Positions 27,763 through 36,592 are shown, numbered from the stretch's first letter. The stretch is 64,000 bases of DNA from Candidatus Proximibacter danicus (GCA_016710885.1 JADJUC010000002.1:248001-312000); one strand, 5' to 3'. Numbers and translations: made by a program. Notes: generated from the letters alone by a model not told the origin.

Positions 27763-28811
27763 CAGAGAACGATGGTTTGCGCCTCGTCACCGTCACGCCA
27801 TTCGATCGTACCGATTTCCATGGCCTTCTCGCCAGCGGCCATCAACAGGTCAAGCGCATGGCGGCGGTGTTCCTGCGAGACGATCAGCACCATGCCGATG
27901 CCGCAGTTGAAGACGCGGTGCATTTCTTCCTCGGCAACACCGCCCTCACGCTGCAGCCAGTCGAACAGCGCCGGGCGCTGCCATGAAGATTTCTTGAGCA
28001 CGGCCTTGGCGCCCGGAGGCAACACGCGCGGCACGTTTTCGGTAAGGCCTCCGCCAGTGATGTGGGCCATGCCCTTGACCGGCAGCGCCTGCATCAGTGC
28101 CAGTACTGGTTTCACGTAGAGGTGGGTCGGCGCCATGATGGCATCGGCCAGCGAGCGCGTCTTGCCGCCGACTTCGTCGAACGGGGCATCGAGGTCCGGG
28201 TTTGAGCGCGCAATGATCTTGCGCACCAGCGAATAACCGTTCGAATGGGCGCCTGAGGAGGCGATGCCGATGACCACGTCGCCTGGCAGGATGGTCGAGC
28301 CGTCGATGATTTTCGATTTTTCGACGACGCCAACGGCAAAGCCGGCCAGGTCGTATTCACCGTCCGGGTACATGCCGGGCATTTCAGCCGTTTCACCGCC
28401 AATCAGCGCGCAACCAGAAAGCTCGCAGCCCTTGGCGATGCCCTGCACGACAGAAGCGGCGGTATCCACGTCGAGCTTGCCGCAAGCGAAGTAGTCGAGA
28501 AAAAACAGCGGCTCGGCACCCTGTACGAGAATGTCGTTAACACTCATCGCCACCAGGTCGATACCAACGGTGTCGTGACGATTGAGTTCAAAGGCCAGCT
28601 TGAGTTTCGTACCGACGCCGTCGGTTCCGGACACCAGCACCGGTTCGCGGTATTTTTTCGGCACCTCAAAGAGGGCGCCGAAACCCCCGATGCCGCCGAG
28701 CACGCCTTCGCGCATGGTTTTCTTGGCAAAGGGCTTGATCCGTTCGACCAAGGCATCACCGGCGTCGATATCGACCCCGGCATCACGATAGGAGAGAGAT
28801 TGCTGCGTCAT
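27762..28811 (-). CDS. purM: Phosphoribosylformylglycinamidine cyclo-ligase PurM
   Basis: 349 aa; makes aminoimidazole ribotide (AIR) from FGAM with ATP, the fifth step of purine synthesis. Motifs: SYRDAGVDIDAGDALVERIK at the start, LVSGTDGVGTKLKLA for ATP binding, GCALIGGETAEMPGMY, and HITGGGLTENVPRVLP. Full family length. Divergent from hda, with a 131-base shared promoter region, and followed by the YkgJ gene. Confidence 0.97.
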   Translation of the reverse strand: MTQQSLSYRDAGVDIDAGDALVERIKPFAKKTMREGVLGGIGGFGALFEVPKKYREPVLVSGTDGVGTKLKLAFELNRHDTVGIDLVAMSVNDILVQGAEPLFFLDYFACGKLDVDTAASVVQGIAKGCELSGCALIGGETAEMPGMYPDGEYDLAGFAVGVVEKSKIIDGSTILPGDVVIGIASSGAHSNGYSLVRKIIARSNPDLDAPFDEVGGKTRSLADAIMAPTHLYVKPVLALMQALPVKGMAHITGGGLTENVPRVLPPGAKAVLKKSSWQRPALFDWLQREGGVAEEEMHRVFNCGIGMVLIVSQEHRRHALDLLMAAGEKAMEIGTIEWRDGDEAQTIVL

Positions 28812-28942
28812 TGCTTGATCCGTTCAGGGGGATACACCTCGGCCAAGTGCTAAAATGCACCGCCTTGAGATGTAAAAACGCGAATTTTACCCGAAACCGT
28901 CCCGGCGCGTGCCTCCGACCGTGCCCTGACACTGCTTTCTCC

Positions 28943-29623
28943 ATGCGCCAAACCAACCGCCAACTACTTCTCAACCTGATTCCCGACTCGCCGCCGACGC
29001 TGGAGAACTTTGCCGCCGGTGGCAATGCCGACGCGTTGACGGCACTGGCGGCCTGGCTGTCGGCAGAAAACCGGGAACCTTGCCTGTTCCTGTGGGGTGA
29101 GGCCGGTGCGGGAAAGACCCATTTGCTGCGCGCATGCGGTGCCGCCTACGTGGATGCCGCCGTCACCCCGGCACTCGATACGCTACCTGCAGACGCAACC
29201 TTCATCGCTATCGATAATGTCGAGGCCCTGGATGGCGATGGCCAGATTGCGCTGTTCAACCATTTCAACCGCCTGCGGGCCACGGGTGGTCGCCTGCTCG
29301 CCTCGGCAGAAGCGCCACCGCTGCAACTTTCGGCGATGCTGCGCGAGGATTTGCGCACCCGTCTCGGGTCGGGGCTGATCTTCCGCCTGCGCCCGCTGTC
29401 GGATGCAGAAAAGATTGCCACCCTGACAGCGCAGGCGGAACAGCGCGGCATGCGCCTGTCACCGGAAGCGCTCGACTACGTGCTGGCGCGTGCGCCGCGC
29501 GACATGCGCTCGCTTGCCGCCTTCCTCGCCGCGCTCGACCGCTATTCCCTCGAACACAAACGCCCGCTGACCTTGCCGCTGCTGCGCGAGGTGCTGCAGG
29601 CTTCGCAGGAAGACCGACCATGA
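28943..29623 (+). CDS. hda: DnaA inactivator Hda
   Basis: 226 aa AAA+ protein. With the sliding clamp it triggers hydrolysis of DnaA-bound ATP after initiation. An N-terminal clamp-binding motif QLLLNL (residues 7-12) fits the QL(S/L)LxL pattern of Hda. Walker A is GEAGAGKT (52-59), the Walker B-like segment FIAIDNVE has Asn where DnaA has Glu, and sensor 1 is LASAEAPP. It has no DNA-binding domain IV, as expected. The start is at the ATG 28943; the upstream extension contains no conserved sequence. It overlaps the next gene by 4 bases (ATGA). Confidence 0.9.
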   Translation: MRQTNRQLLLNLIPDSPPTLENFAAGGNADALTALAAWLSAENREPCLFLWGEAGAGKTHLLRACGAAYVDAAVTPALDTLPADATFIAIDNVEALDGDGQIALFNHFNRLRATGGRLLASAEAPPLQLSAMLREDLRTRLGSGLIFRLRPLSDAEKIATLTAQAEQRGMRLSPEALDYVLARAPRDMRSLAAFLAALDRYSLEHKRPLTLPLLREVLQASQEDRP

Positions 29624-30333
29624 CAAACATGAACGCTGCGCCGAACCTGGCATTGTTTGACCTCGACAACACGCTGCTGGCCGGGGACTCGGATTTCGAG
29701 TGGGCGCAATACCTGATCAGCCGTGGCGTCCTCGACCGCGAACTGCATGAAGCAAAAAATGCCCGCTTCTACGACCAGTACAAGGCCGGCACGCTGGATA
29801 TCCACGAATTTCTCGATTTCCAGCTGAAACCGCTCGCCCGCCACCCCCGGGCGGAACTGGACGACTGGCACCGGGCGTTCATGGCGACCCGCATCCGCCC
29901 GATCATGACGCCGGCGGCGAAGGCCCTGGTACGGGAACACCTGGCAGCCGGCGACCTGTGCGCCGTGGTCACTGCCACCAACAGCTTCGTCACCGGCCCG
30001 ATCGCGCGTGAGTTCGGCATTCCGCATCTGATCGCCACGGTTCCGGCACTGGATGATTTCGTCAGCGGGTGCTTCAGCGGCAAGCCACGCGGCACCCCGT
30101 CCTTTCGGGAGGGCAAGATCGAGCGCGTCGAAGGCTGGCTGGAGTCGCTCGGCCTGTGCTGGCAAAGTTTTGGCCGCTCGACGTTCTACAGCGATTCACA
30201 CAACGACCTGCCGCTGTTGCTGAAAGTCAGCCATCCGGTCGCCATTGACCCCGATGACACGCTGCGCACCCATGCCGAGCAGGCCGGCTGGCCAGTACGT
30301 TCGCTGCGCGGCGAAACACCGGATGCGGCCTGA
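29620..30333 (+). CDS. HAD-superfamily phosphatase (SerB-like, subfamily IB)
   Basis: 237 aa. Catalytic motif I is LFDLDNTL with nucleophile Asp14 and acid Asp16; motif II lies in AVVTATN; Lys is in the FSGKPRG region; motif IV is YSDSHNDLPLL. The helical cap between motifs I and II is of the C1 type. It resembles the histidinol-phosphatase or phosphoserine phosphatase-like enzymes found beside hda in betaproteobacteria. Substrate not known. It is coupled to hda by overlapping stop and start. Confidence 0.88.
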   Translation: MTNMNAAPNLALFDLDNTLLAGDSDFEWAQYLISRGVLDRELHEAKNARFYDQYKAGTLDIHEFLDFQLKPLARHPRAELDDWHRAFMATRIRPIMTPAAKALVREHLAAGDLCAVVTATNSFVTGPIAREFGIPHLIATVPALDDFVSGCFSGKPRGTPSFREGKIERVEGWLESLGLCWQSFGRSTFYSDSHNDLPLLLKVSHPVAIDPDDTLRTHAEQAGWPVRSLRGETPDAA

Positions 30334-30389
30334 TGCCGTGTAATAATTGCGCTTTAGCTGTGTCGCACAAGAAAAGACTCCCAGCACAA

Positions 30390-30441
30390 TGATTCAGGAG
30401 GGAAAGGAAAAAAAAGGGGAACGGGGAAAAGGTTTTAGGGA
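30390..30441. other. Suspect purine-rich stretch at the pcnB start
   Basis: A run of G and A blocks (GGAGGGAAAGGAAAAAAAAG and similar, ending near 30441) lies exactly where the first codons of pcnB should be and contains an in-frame stop at 30436-30438. It has the same look as the noise at 3.6 and 16.7 kb. Probably a badly resolved join. Confidence 0.5.
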
Positions 30442-31761
30442 AAGTTCATCACCCGCGTACTCGGGCGCAAGAAGCCGCTCTCCTCGGAACCGGCGATCAT
30501 TCCGCATACGGCTCACAAGGTCCGTCGCGAGCACCTTTCCAGCGCTGCCCGGCGAACCTGCGAAACGCTGCAGGAGAAAGGCTTCAAGGCGTACGTGGTC
30601 GGTGGCGCCGTACGCGACCTGCTGATCGGCGAGGAGCCGAAGGATTTCGATATCGCGACCAACGCAACGCCGGAGCAGGTACGTTCAGCGTTCCGGCGCG
30701 CCCGCATCATCGGCCGGCGCTTCCAGATCGTGCATGTGATGATCGGTTCGGAAACGCTGGAAGTGACTACCTTCCGTGGTGCCCTGAGCCACGACACCAA
30801 GAAGGATGCGCACGGCCGTGTGCTGCACGACAATGAATTTGGCTCGCAAGCCGAAGATGCCGCGCGCCGCGACTTCACCGTCAATGCGCTGTACTACGAT
30901 CCGGCCAGCGAAACCATCATCGACTACCACCACGGCGTCGCCGACATCAAGCAGAAAACCCTGCGCATGATCGGCGAGCCGCGCGCCCGCTACCGCGAAG
31001 ACCCGGTGCGCATGCTGCGCGCCGTGCGCCTTGCCGCCAAGCTCGGGCTGACGATCGACCCGGCGGCGGCGAAGCCGATCCGCGAGATGGCCGTTCTGCT
31101 CGAAAACGTGCCGCCCGCGCGACTTTTCGACGAGATGCTCAAGCTGCTCACCTCGGGGCATGCCGTCAAATGCATCACGCAATTGCGCGAGGCGGGCCTG
31201 CACCACGGCCTGCTGCCGCTGCTCGACGTCATCCTCGAACAGCCGATGGGCGAACGCTTCGTCATGCTGGCGCTCGACAGCACCGACCAGCGCGTGCGTG
31301 CCGGAAAGCCGATTTCGCCGGGATTTCTCTTTGCCACCCTGCTCTGGCACGAAGTACTGGCACAGTGGGAGCGCATCAGGGCCGGCGGAGAACGCTCGAT
31401 CCCGGCCTTGTTTACCGCCATGGATGAAGTGCTCGACTCGCAGGCGGAAAAGCTGGCCATCACCCGCCGTATTGCTGGCGACATCAAGGACATCTGGGCC
31501 CTGCAGCCGCGTTTCGAAGCGCGTGCTGGCAAGCGCCCCTACGCCTTGCTGGAGCAGCAGCGCTTCCGCGCCGGCTACGATTTCCTGCTGCTGCGTGCCG
31601 ATTCGGGCGAAGTACCGAAGGAATTGGCGGCGTGGTGGACCGATTTCATCGACGCCGATGGCGAAGGCCGCGCCGCGATGCTGCTGCCGGAAACCGCTGA
31701 CAAGAAAAAGCGCCGTCGCCGCCGCAAGCCAGCCGGCGACACTCCTCCGCCAACCGAATAA
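30442..31761 (+). CDS. pcnB: Poly(A) polymerase PcnB (5' end garbled)
   Basis: Adds 3' poly(A) tails that mark RNA for decay. Reading from 30442 gives KFITRVLGRKKPLSSEP..., typical of the PcnB N-terminus, then GFKAYVVGGAVRDLLIG and DFDIATNATPEQV with the catalytic Asp pair, RRDFTVNALYYD, and RYREDPVRMLRAVRLAAKLG. The basic KKKRRRRRK tail is normal for PcnB. The start codon is lost in the noisy stretch just upstream, and the first downstream start (GTG 30595) would delete part of the active site. The stop overlaps folK (TAATG). Confidence 0.93.
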   Translation, partial: KFITRVLGRKKPLSSEPAIIPHTAHKVRREHLSSAARRTCETLQEKGFKAYVVGGAVRDLLIGEEPKDFDIATNATPEQVRSAFRRARIIGRRFQIVHVMIGSETLEVTTFRGALSHDTKKDAHGRVLHDNEFGSQAEDAARRDFTVNALYYDPASETIIDYHHGVADIKQKTLRMIGEPRARYREDPVRMLRAVRLAAKLGLTIDPAAAKPIREMAVLLENVPPARLFDEMLKLLTSGHAVKCITQLREAGLHHGLLPLLDVILEQPMGERFVMLALDSTDQRVRAGKPISPGFLFATLLWHEVLAQWERIRAGGERSIPALFTAMDEVLDSQAEKLAITRRIAGDIKDIWALQPRFEARAGKRPYALLEQQRFRAGYDFLLLRADSGEVPKELAAWWTDFIDADGEGRAAMLLPETADKKKRRRRRKPAGDTPPPTE

Positions 31762-32240
31762 TGCCTCGCGCCTTCGTGGCGCTGGGCGCCAATCTCGACG
31801 ACCCGCAAGTTCAGGTGCGCGCGGCCCTGGCTGAGCTCGCCCGACTGCCGCAGGTGACGCTTGTCGCCGCCTCCTCGCTCTATCGCACGGCCCCCGTCGG
31901 GCTGGCCGGACAGCCCGACTTCATCAACGCCGTCGCCGCACTCGACACGTCCCTGAGTCCGGACGACCTGCTCGAAGCACTGTTCGCCATCGAGCGCAGC
32001 TTCGGCCGGGTGCGCAAGGAGAAGAACGGGCCGCGCACCCTCGACCTCGACCTGCTGCTCTACGACAGCGCGATCATCGACACCGCCCATCTGCACCTGC
32101 CGCACCCACGCCTGCACTTGCGCGCCTTCGTCGTCGTACCGCTAACGGAAATCGCGCCGGACTGTGCTATCCCCGGCCGTGGCCGCCTTGCCGCCTGGCT
32201 GCCGGCAGTCGCCAACCAGAACATCGAGCGTCTGCCATGA
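31761..32240 (+). CDS. folK: Hydroxymethyldihydropterin pyrophosphokinase FolK
   Basis: 159 aa; transfers pyrophosphate from ATP to 6-hydroxymethyl-7,8-dihydropterin in folate synthesis. AFVALGANLDDP at the start, SSLYRTAPVG, QPDFINAVAAL, and the HPPK signature NGPRTLDLDLLLYD with the two metal-binding Asp are all present. It is overlapped at both ends (pcnB TAATG; next gene ATGA), showing a tight operon. Confidence 0.96.
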   Translation: MPRAFVALGANLDDPQVQVRAALAELARLPQVTLVAASSLYRTAPVGLAGQPDFINAVAALDTSLSPDDLLEALFAIERSFGRVRKEKNGPRTLDLDLLLYDSAIIDTAHLHLPHPRLHLRAFVVVPLTEIAPDCAIPGRGRLAAWLPAVANQNIERLP

Positions 32241-32587
32241 TGAAGTTGCCCGTCCTCTGGCAAACGGCGCTGCTACTGGCCGCCTCGAACGTCTTCATGA
32301 CCTTCGCCTGGTACGCCCACCTCAAGAATCTCAATGATCGCCCCTGGTGGATCGCAGCACTGGCTTCCTGGGGCATTGCCCTGTTCGAATATCTGTTGCA
32401 GGTACCGGCCAACCGCATTGGCCATAGCGAGCTGTCGCTGCCCCAGTTGAAGATCCTGCAGGAAGTGATCAGCCTGACCGTTTTCATCCCTTTCGTCGTG
32501 TTTTACATGCATCAACCGCTGAAGCTTGACTATCTGTGGGCGGGCCTGTGTATCCTAGGCGCCGTCTATTTCATCTTTCGCAGCTGA
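32237..32587 (+). CDS. DUF486/DMT-like small membrane protein
   Basis: 116 aa with four predicted membrane helices (about 8-25, 37-57, 73-92, 96-115), resembling the DUF486 family of the drug/metabolite transporter superfamily. The conserved piece FEYLLQVPANRIGH is present. Transport role unproven. It is translationally coupled to folK, in a place where many relatives go straight to the deoxynucleoside kinase. Confidence 0.8.
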   Translation: MMKLPVLWQTALLLAASNVFMTFAWYAHLKNLNDRPWWIAALASWGIALFEYLLQVPANRIGHSELSLPQLKILQEVISLTVFIPFVVFYMHQPLKLDYLWAGLCILGAVYFIFRS

Positions 32588-32609
32588 AGACAACTACAGG
32601 GGTCTCTCA

Positions 32610-33728
32610 ATGTTTGGCAAAGGCAATCTCATTCGCACGCTGGAAGCACGCGTCAAGTCGCTGGAACAGGAAAACCAGGGCTTGCAATCGCGTATCGGGG
32701 CCGCCGAAGCCCGGACATCCGAGGCGGAAGCCCGGGAAAATGCGTTGAAGCATCGGCAGGATGCCGAGCGACGGCTGTTCGAGCAGTTTCGCAACTATCG
32801 CGATTCGCTTGGCCAATCGCAGGAAACGCTGGCCATCCTTTCCAACCGTCTGCGCGATGAAAAACAGGAGACAGTTCGTGCCGGTGGGCTGGCCGCCGAA
32901 GGCAATGCCGCCGTTCAGGGAATCAGCCGCGAGCTGACTCAGTTGGCAGGCGATTCCCGCATGGCCATGGACCGGGTAGTCGGCCTTGAAACCAGCGCCG
33001 AAAAAATTGGCGGCATCGTCAACCTGATCAAGGAAATCGCCGATCAGACCAACCTGCTGGCGCTGAATGCGGCCATTGAAGCAGCGCGTGCCGGCGAAGC
33101 CGGGCGCGGGTTTGCCGTGGTTGCCGACGAAGTGCGCAAGCTGGCCGAACGGACAACCCACGCAACGAAAGACATTTCGGAACTGGTCAACACCATCCAG
33201 CGGGAAACCTCGGCCGCCAACACCAGCATCGGCCATCTTGCCGAGCAATCGGAGGCTTTCAGCCAGCAAGGCGCCCAAACTTCTGCCAGCATGGAGGGCA
33301 TCACGGCGCTGACCAAACAGATGGAAATGGCGATTGCTACTTCGGCGCTGCGCAGCTTTGTCGAACTGGCCAAGATGGATCACCTGATCTTCAAGTTCGA
33401 TGTCTATCAAGTCATCATGGGGCTCGCAGAGAAGCGCCCTGAGGAACTCTCCGACCATTCTGGATGCCGCCTCGGCAAGTGGTACTACGAAGGCGAAGGC
33501 AAGGCCTGCTTTTCCCAGCTGGACGGCTACCGCAACATGGAAGAGCCGCATGCCCAGGTGCACCGCCACGGCCGCGACGCACTGAGCGCTTTCCAATCCG
33601 GCAACTTTGCCAGCAGCGTCGACGCGATCGCCCGCATGGAACAGGCTAGCCAGGGAGTGCTTGACTGCCTTGAGCGCATGGCGATCAGTGGCGACACCTC
33701 TCCCGAAATTCTCTGCGCGACGCATTAA
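32610..33728 (+). CDS. Soluble chemoreceptor with CZB zinc-binding domain
   Basis: 372 aa, no membrane segment. An N-terminal coiled coil (1-100) leads to the chemoreceptor signalling domain with the conserved tip (DQTNLLALNAAIEAARAGEAG) at about 145-165, then a C-terminal CZB domain at about 250-345 with zinc-type ligands His258, Cys286 (SGCRLGKWYYEG), His314 and His318 (PHAQVHRHG). CZB receptors sense cytoplasmic zinc or oxidants such as hypochlorous acid through the Cys. It is embedded in a metabolic operon, 22 bases after the DUF486 gene. Confidence 0.93.
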   Translation: MFGKGNLIRTLEARVKSLEQENQGLQSRIGAAEARTSEAEARENALKHRQDAERRLFEQFRNYRDSLGQSQETLAILSNRLRDEKQETVRAGGLAAEGNAAVQGISRELTQLAGDSRMAMDRVVGLETSAEKIGGIVNLIKEIADQTNLLALNAAIEAARAGEAGRGFAVVADEVRKLAERTTHATKDISELVNTIQRETSAANTSIGHLAEQSEAFSQQGAQTSASMEGITALTKQMEMAIATSALRSFVELAKMDHLIFKFDVYQVIMGLAEKRPEELSDHSGCRLGKWYYEGEGKACFSQLDGYRNMEEPHAQVHRHGRDALSAFQSGNFASSVDAIARMEQASQGVLDCLERMAISGDTSPEILCATH

Positions 33729-33736
33729 GCTGCAAG

Positions 33737-34390
33737 ATGGCGCAGCGCAAGGTTCTTGAGTCGGCACGCCACGTTGTGGTCGAAGGGCCGATTGGCGTCG
33801 GCAAGACTTCGCTCGCCCGCCGGCTGGCGTCGCACCTTGACGCCCAGCCGGTGCTTGAGCAACCGGAGCTGAACCCCTTTCTTGCCCGCTTCTACCAGGA
33901 TCAGTCTCGCCATGCGCTGCCAACGCAACTCTTCTTTCTGTTCCAGCGCATGGATCAGTTGCGCGACCTGGCCCAGCCAGATTTTTTCGGGCGCACCGTC
34001 GTCTGCGACTATCTTCTGGAGAAAGACCCGCTGTTTGCGCAATTGACGCTTTCCGACGACGAGTACGAGCTTTACCGTGAAATCTACGAGCGCATTTCGC
34101 CACAGGCCCCAACGCCCGATCTGGTCATCTACCTGCAAGCCCGACCCGAAACCCTGATCGCCCGCGTGCGAAAGCGCGGCATCGACATGGAGCGGCGCAT
34201 CAGCGATGACTACCTGACCCGGCTGGCAGAGCGCTATAGTCGATTTTTCTACAATTACAATGCAGCGCCGGTGATGGTCGTCAATTCCGAGAACCTCAAT
34301 TTTGCCGACCGCGACGATGACTTCCGCCTGCTGCTCGAACGCATCGAAGCGATGCGCGGGCAGCGCGGCTATTTCAACCGGGGAGAGTGA
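33737..34390 (+). CDS. Deoxynucleoside kinase-like protein
   Basis: 217 aa of the dNK/dCK fold: P-loop GPIGVGKTS at 17-25, the substrate region QLFFLFQRMDQLRDL, the DR[SY]-like catalytic site at VVCDYLLEKDPLFA, and the LID arginines (RVRKRGIDMERRI). It phosphorylates deoxynucleosides for salvage; this kinase is a regular neighbour of folK and panB in betaproteobacteria. It ends 5 bases ahead of the panB start, whose ribosome site (GGGAGAG) lies in its last codons. Confidence 0.9.
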   Translation: MAQRKVLESARHVVVEGPIGVGKTSLARRLASHLDAQPVLEQPELNPFLARFYQDQSRHALPTQLFFLFQRMDQLRDLAQPDFFGRTVVCDYLLEKDPLFAQLTLSDDEYELYREIYERISPQAPTPDLVIYLQARPETLIARVRKRGIDMERRISDDYLTRLAERYSRFFYNYNAAPVMVVNSENLNFADRDDDFRLLLERIEAMRGQRGYFNRGE

Positions 34391-34395
34391 TACCT

Positions 34396-35208
34396 ATGTC
34401 CGCCCAAAGCACCACCCGCCGCATGACGCACGTTGACCTCGCCAAGAAGCGGGCCGCGAGCGAAAAGATCGCCGTACTGACCTGCTACGACGCGAGCTTT
34501 GCTGCCCTCTGTGATGCTGCCGGCGTAGACGCCCTGCTCATCGGCGATTCGCTGGGCATGGTATTGCAGGGCCATGATTCGACGCTGCCGGTGACTGTGG
34601 CCGACATTGCCTACCATACCGCTGCCGTCACCCGTGGTTCGCAACGGCCGCTGGTCATCGCCGACATGCCCTTTGGCAGCTTCCAGGAATCACCGCAGCA
34701 GGCCTTCCGCAACGCCGTCGCGCTGATGGCGGCGGGCGCGCAAATGGTCAAGATCGAAGGCGGCGCCGAAATGGCGGAGACCACGCATTTCCTGACCAGC
34801 CGCGGCATCCCGGTCTGCGCCCACGTCGGTCTGACGCCGCAGTCGGTACATCAGCTTGGCGGCTACCGCGTGCAGGGCAAGGACGATGCCGGCGCAGCCA
34901 AGCTGAAAGCTGACGCCTTGGCACAGCAGAGCGCTGGCGCAACCCTGATCGTGCTCGAAGCCATTCCTGCGGCGCTTGCGGCCGAGGTGTCGGCGCTGCT
35001 GGCCATCCCGACCATCGGCATCGGTGCCTCGAAGGAATGCTCTGGTCAGGTACTGGTGCTGCACGACATGCTCGACATCGCCCCTGGCCGCAAAGCGCGC
35101 TTCGTCAGGAACTTCATGACCGGCCAGCCCTCGGTGGGTGCCGCCATCGCCGCCTATGTGGCAGCGGTGAAGGACGGCAGCTTTCCGGCACCGGAGCACT
35201 GCTACTGA
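34396..35208 (+). CDS. panB: 3-methyl-2-oxobutanoate hydroxymethyltransferase PanB
   Basis: 270 aa; makes ketopantoate from alpha-ketoisovalerate and methylene-THF, the first step of pantothenate synthesis. It has VLTCYDASFAALCD, LLIGDSLGMVLQGHDSTLPVT, VKIEGGAEMAE and the end PTIGIGASKECSGQVLVLHDML, all standard. The ATG at 34396 is preceded by GGGAGAG; a GTG 9 bases upstream is less likely. panC follows after a hairpin repeat. Confidence 0.97.
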   Translation: MSAQSTTRRMTHVDLAKKRAASEKIAVLTCYDASFAALCDAAGVDALLIGDSLGMVLQGHDSTLPVTVADIAYHTAAVTRGSQRPLVIADMPFGSFQESPQQAFRNAVALMAAGAQMVKIEGGAEMAETTHFLTSRGIPVCAHVGLTPQSVHQLGGYRVQGKDDAGAAKLKADALAQQSAGATLIVLEAIPAALAAEVSALLAIPTIGIGASKECSGQVLVLHDMLDIAPGRKARFVRNFMTGQPSVGAAIAAYVAAVKDGSFPAPEHCY

Positions 35209-35216
35209 ACACGTTT

Positions 35217-35290
35217 CATCACAGAGGCAAGAGGCACAGAGAACAGCTTTTCTCGGGTAACCTCTGTGTCTCTGTGCCTCTGTGGTTAAT
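35217..35290. repeat. Hairpin repeat between panB and panC
   Basis: Left arm CACAGAGGCAAGAGGCACAG (from about 35220) pairs with CTCTGTGTCTCTGTGCCTCTGTG (35262 onward), with a short central loop. This is the clearest example of the repeat family seen upstream of purN and miaA. The right arm ends GTGGTTAAT just 13 bases before the panC ATG. It could attenuate or stabilise the panB-panC message. Confidence 0.75.
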
Positions 35291-35296
35291 GGTTTT

Positions 35297-36121
35297 ATGC
35301 AAATTCATTCCTCCATCCTCGACCTGCGCGCCGCGCTGAAAACCCGCAGTCGCATCGTCTTCGTCCCAACCATGGGCAACCTGCACGACGGGCACATCAG
35401 TCTGATGACGCAAGCCCGCGCACATGGCGATACGGTCGTCGCCAGCATCTTCGTTAACCGCCTGCAGTTCGGCCCGAATGAAGATTTCGACAAATATCCG
35501 CGCACTTTCCAGGCCGACTGCGACAAACTCGCCGCAGCCGGTGTTGACGTGCTGTTCGCCCCGACCGAAGCTGACCTTTACCCGGAACCGCAGGAATACA
35601 CGGTCGAGCCGCCGGACATCCAGAATATCCTCGATGGCGAGTTCCGCCCCGGTCACTTCCGTGGCGTTGCCACCGTCGTGCTCAAGCTGTTCAACATCGT
35701 CCAGCCGCAGGTCGCGCTGTTCGGCAAGAAGGATTATCAGCAGTTGATGGTCATCCGCAACATGGCACGTCAGTTGGCGCTGCCGATCCAGATCATTGGC
35801 GGTGAAACGGTGCGTGCCGATGACGGTCTTGCCCTCTCGTCACGCAACGGCTATCTCTCGGCGACAGAACGCACCGAAGCCCCGCGCCTGCACCGGCTGC
35901 TCGTCCAGATTCGTGATTCACTGCGCGCCGGCAACACCGCTTATGCAGAACTGGAGCGGGCAGCCACAGCCGAACTCGGCCAGGCCGGCTGGAAGACCGA
36001 TTATGTTGCAGTGCGGCAACAGTCTGACCTGAAACCGCCATCGGGCGGAAAGCAAGCACTGGTGGTGCTTGCCGCAAGCCGGTTAGGCAACACGCGACTC
36101 ATTGATAACATTGAAGTTTGA
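35297..36121 (+). CDS. panC: Pantothenate synthetase PanC
   Basis: 274 aa; joins pantoate and beta-alanine using ATP. The HIGH-like nucleotide-binding motif is in PTMGNLHDGHISL; FVNRLQFGPNEDFDKYPR, LFGKKDYQQLMVIRNM and the pantoate-site segment LALSSRNGYLS are present. The start was set to the ATG at 35297, not the GTG at 35282, which lies in the hairpin repeat. It works with PanB and PanD, both encoded here. Confidence 0.96.
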   Translation: MQIHSSILDLRAALKTRSRIVFVPTMGNLHDGHISLMTQARAHGDTVVASIFVNRLQFGPNEDFDKYPRTFQADCDKLAAAGVDVLFAPTEADLYPEPQEYTVEPPDIQNILDGEFRPGHFRGVATVVLKLFNIVQPQVALFGKKDYQQLMVIRNMARQLALPIQIIGGETVRADDGLALSSRNGYLSATERTEAPRLHRLLVQIRDSLRAGNTAYAELERAATAELGQAGWKTDYVAVRQQSDLKPPSGGKQALVVLAASRLGNTRLIDNIEV

Positions 36122-36147
36122 GCATTGCAACATTGACAATCGAGCCA

Positions 36148-36175
36148 TTGACAGCGCCCTATTAGCCGCTACAAT
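36148..36175 (+). promoter_or_regulatory. Sigma-70 type promoter of panD
   Basis: TTGACA at 36148-36153 and TACAAT at 36170-36175 with a 16-base spacer, 33 bases before the panD ATG. The -35 box is perfect and the -10 matches 5 of 6. It suggests panD is transcribed apart from panBC. Confidence 0.7.
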
Positions 36176-36208
36176 GCCGTTCCCCAACTCTAGTGCACGG
36201 GTGAAGCC

Positions 36209-36592
36209 ATGCAGAGAACGATGCTGAAGTCCAAGCTGCACCGCGTGACGACGACTCACGCCGATCTTCATTACGAGGGCTCCTGCGCCATCGACGAAGA
36301 TCTGCTGGAAGCCGCCAACATCCGCGAATACGAGCAGATCGACATCTGGAACGTGAACAATGGCGAACGCTTCACCACCTATGCCATCCGTGCAGAGCGT
36401 GGCAGCGGCGTCATCTCGGTAAACGGCTCGGCTGCCCGCCGTGCCGCCCCGGGCGACATCCTGATCATCGCCACCTTCGCCAGCTACACCGAGGCGGAGC
36501 TGAGCAAGTACGAACCGTCGCTGATCTACGTCGACTCGCAGAACCGCATCGTGCGCAAGGGCCACAAGATTCCGGTGCAAGCCGCCGCCTGA
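36209..36592 (+). CDS. panD: Aspartate 1-decarboxylase PanD
   Basis: 127 aa pyruvoyl enzyme that makes beta-alanine. The self-cleavage site Gly24-Ser25 is present in HYEGSCAID; Lys9, Arg54-region and Tyr22 context match the family (TMLKSKLHRV at the start). Standard length. It has its own promoter and ends in a strong terminator shared with the converging NYN gene. Confidence 0.97.
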   Translation: MQRTMLKSKLHRVTTTHADLHYEGSCAIDEDLLEAANIREYEQIDIWNVNNGERFTTYAIRAERGSGVISVNGSAARRAAPGDILIIATFASYTEAELSKYEPSLIYVDSQNRIVRKGHKIPVQAAA

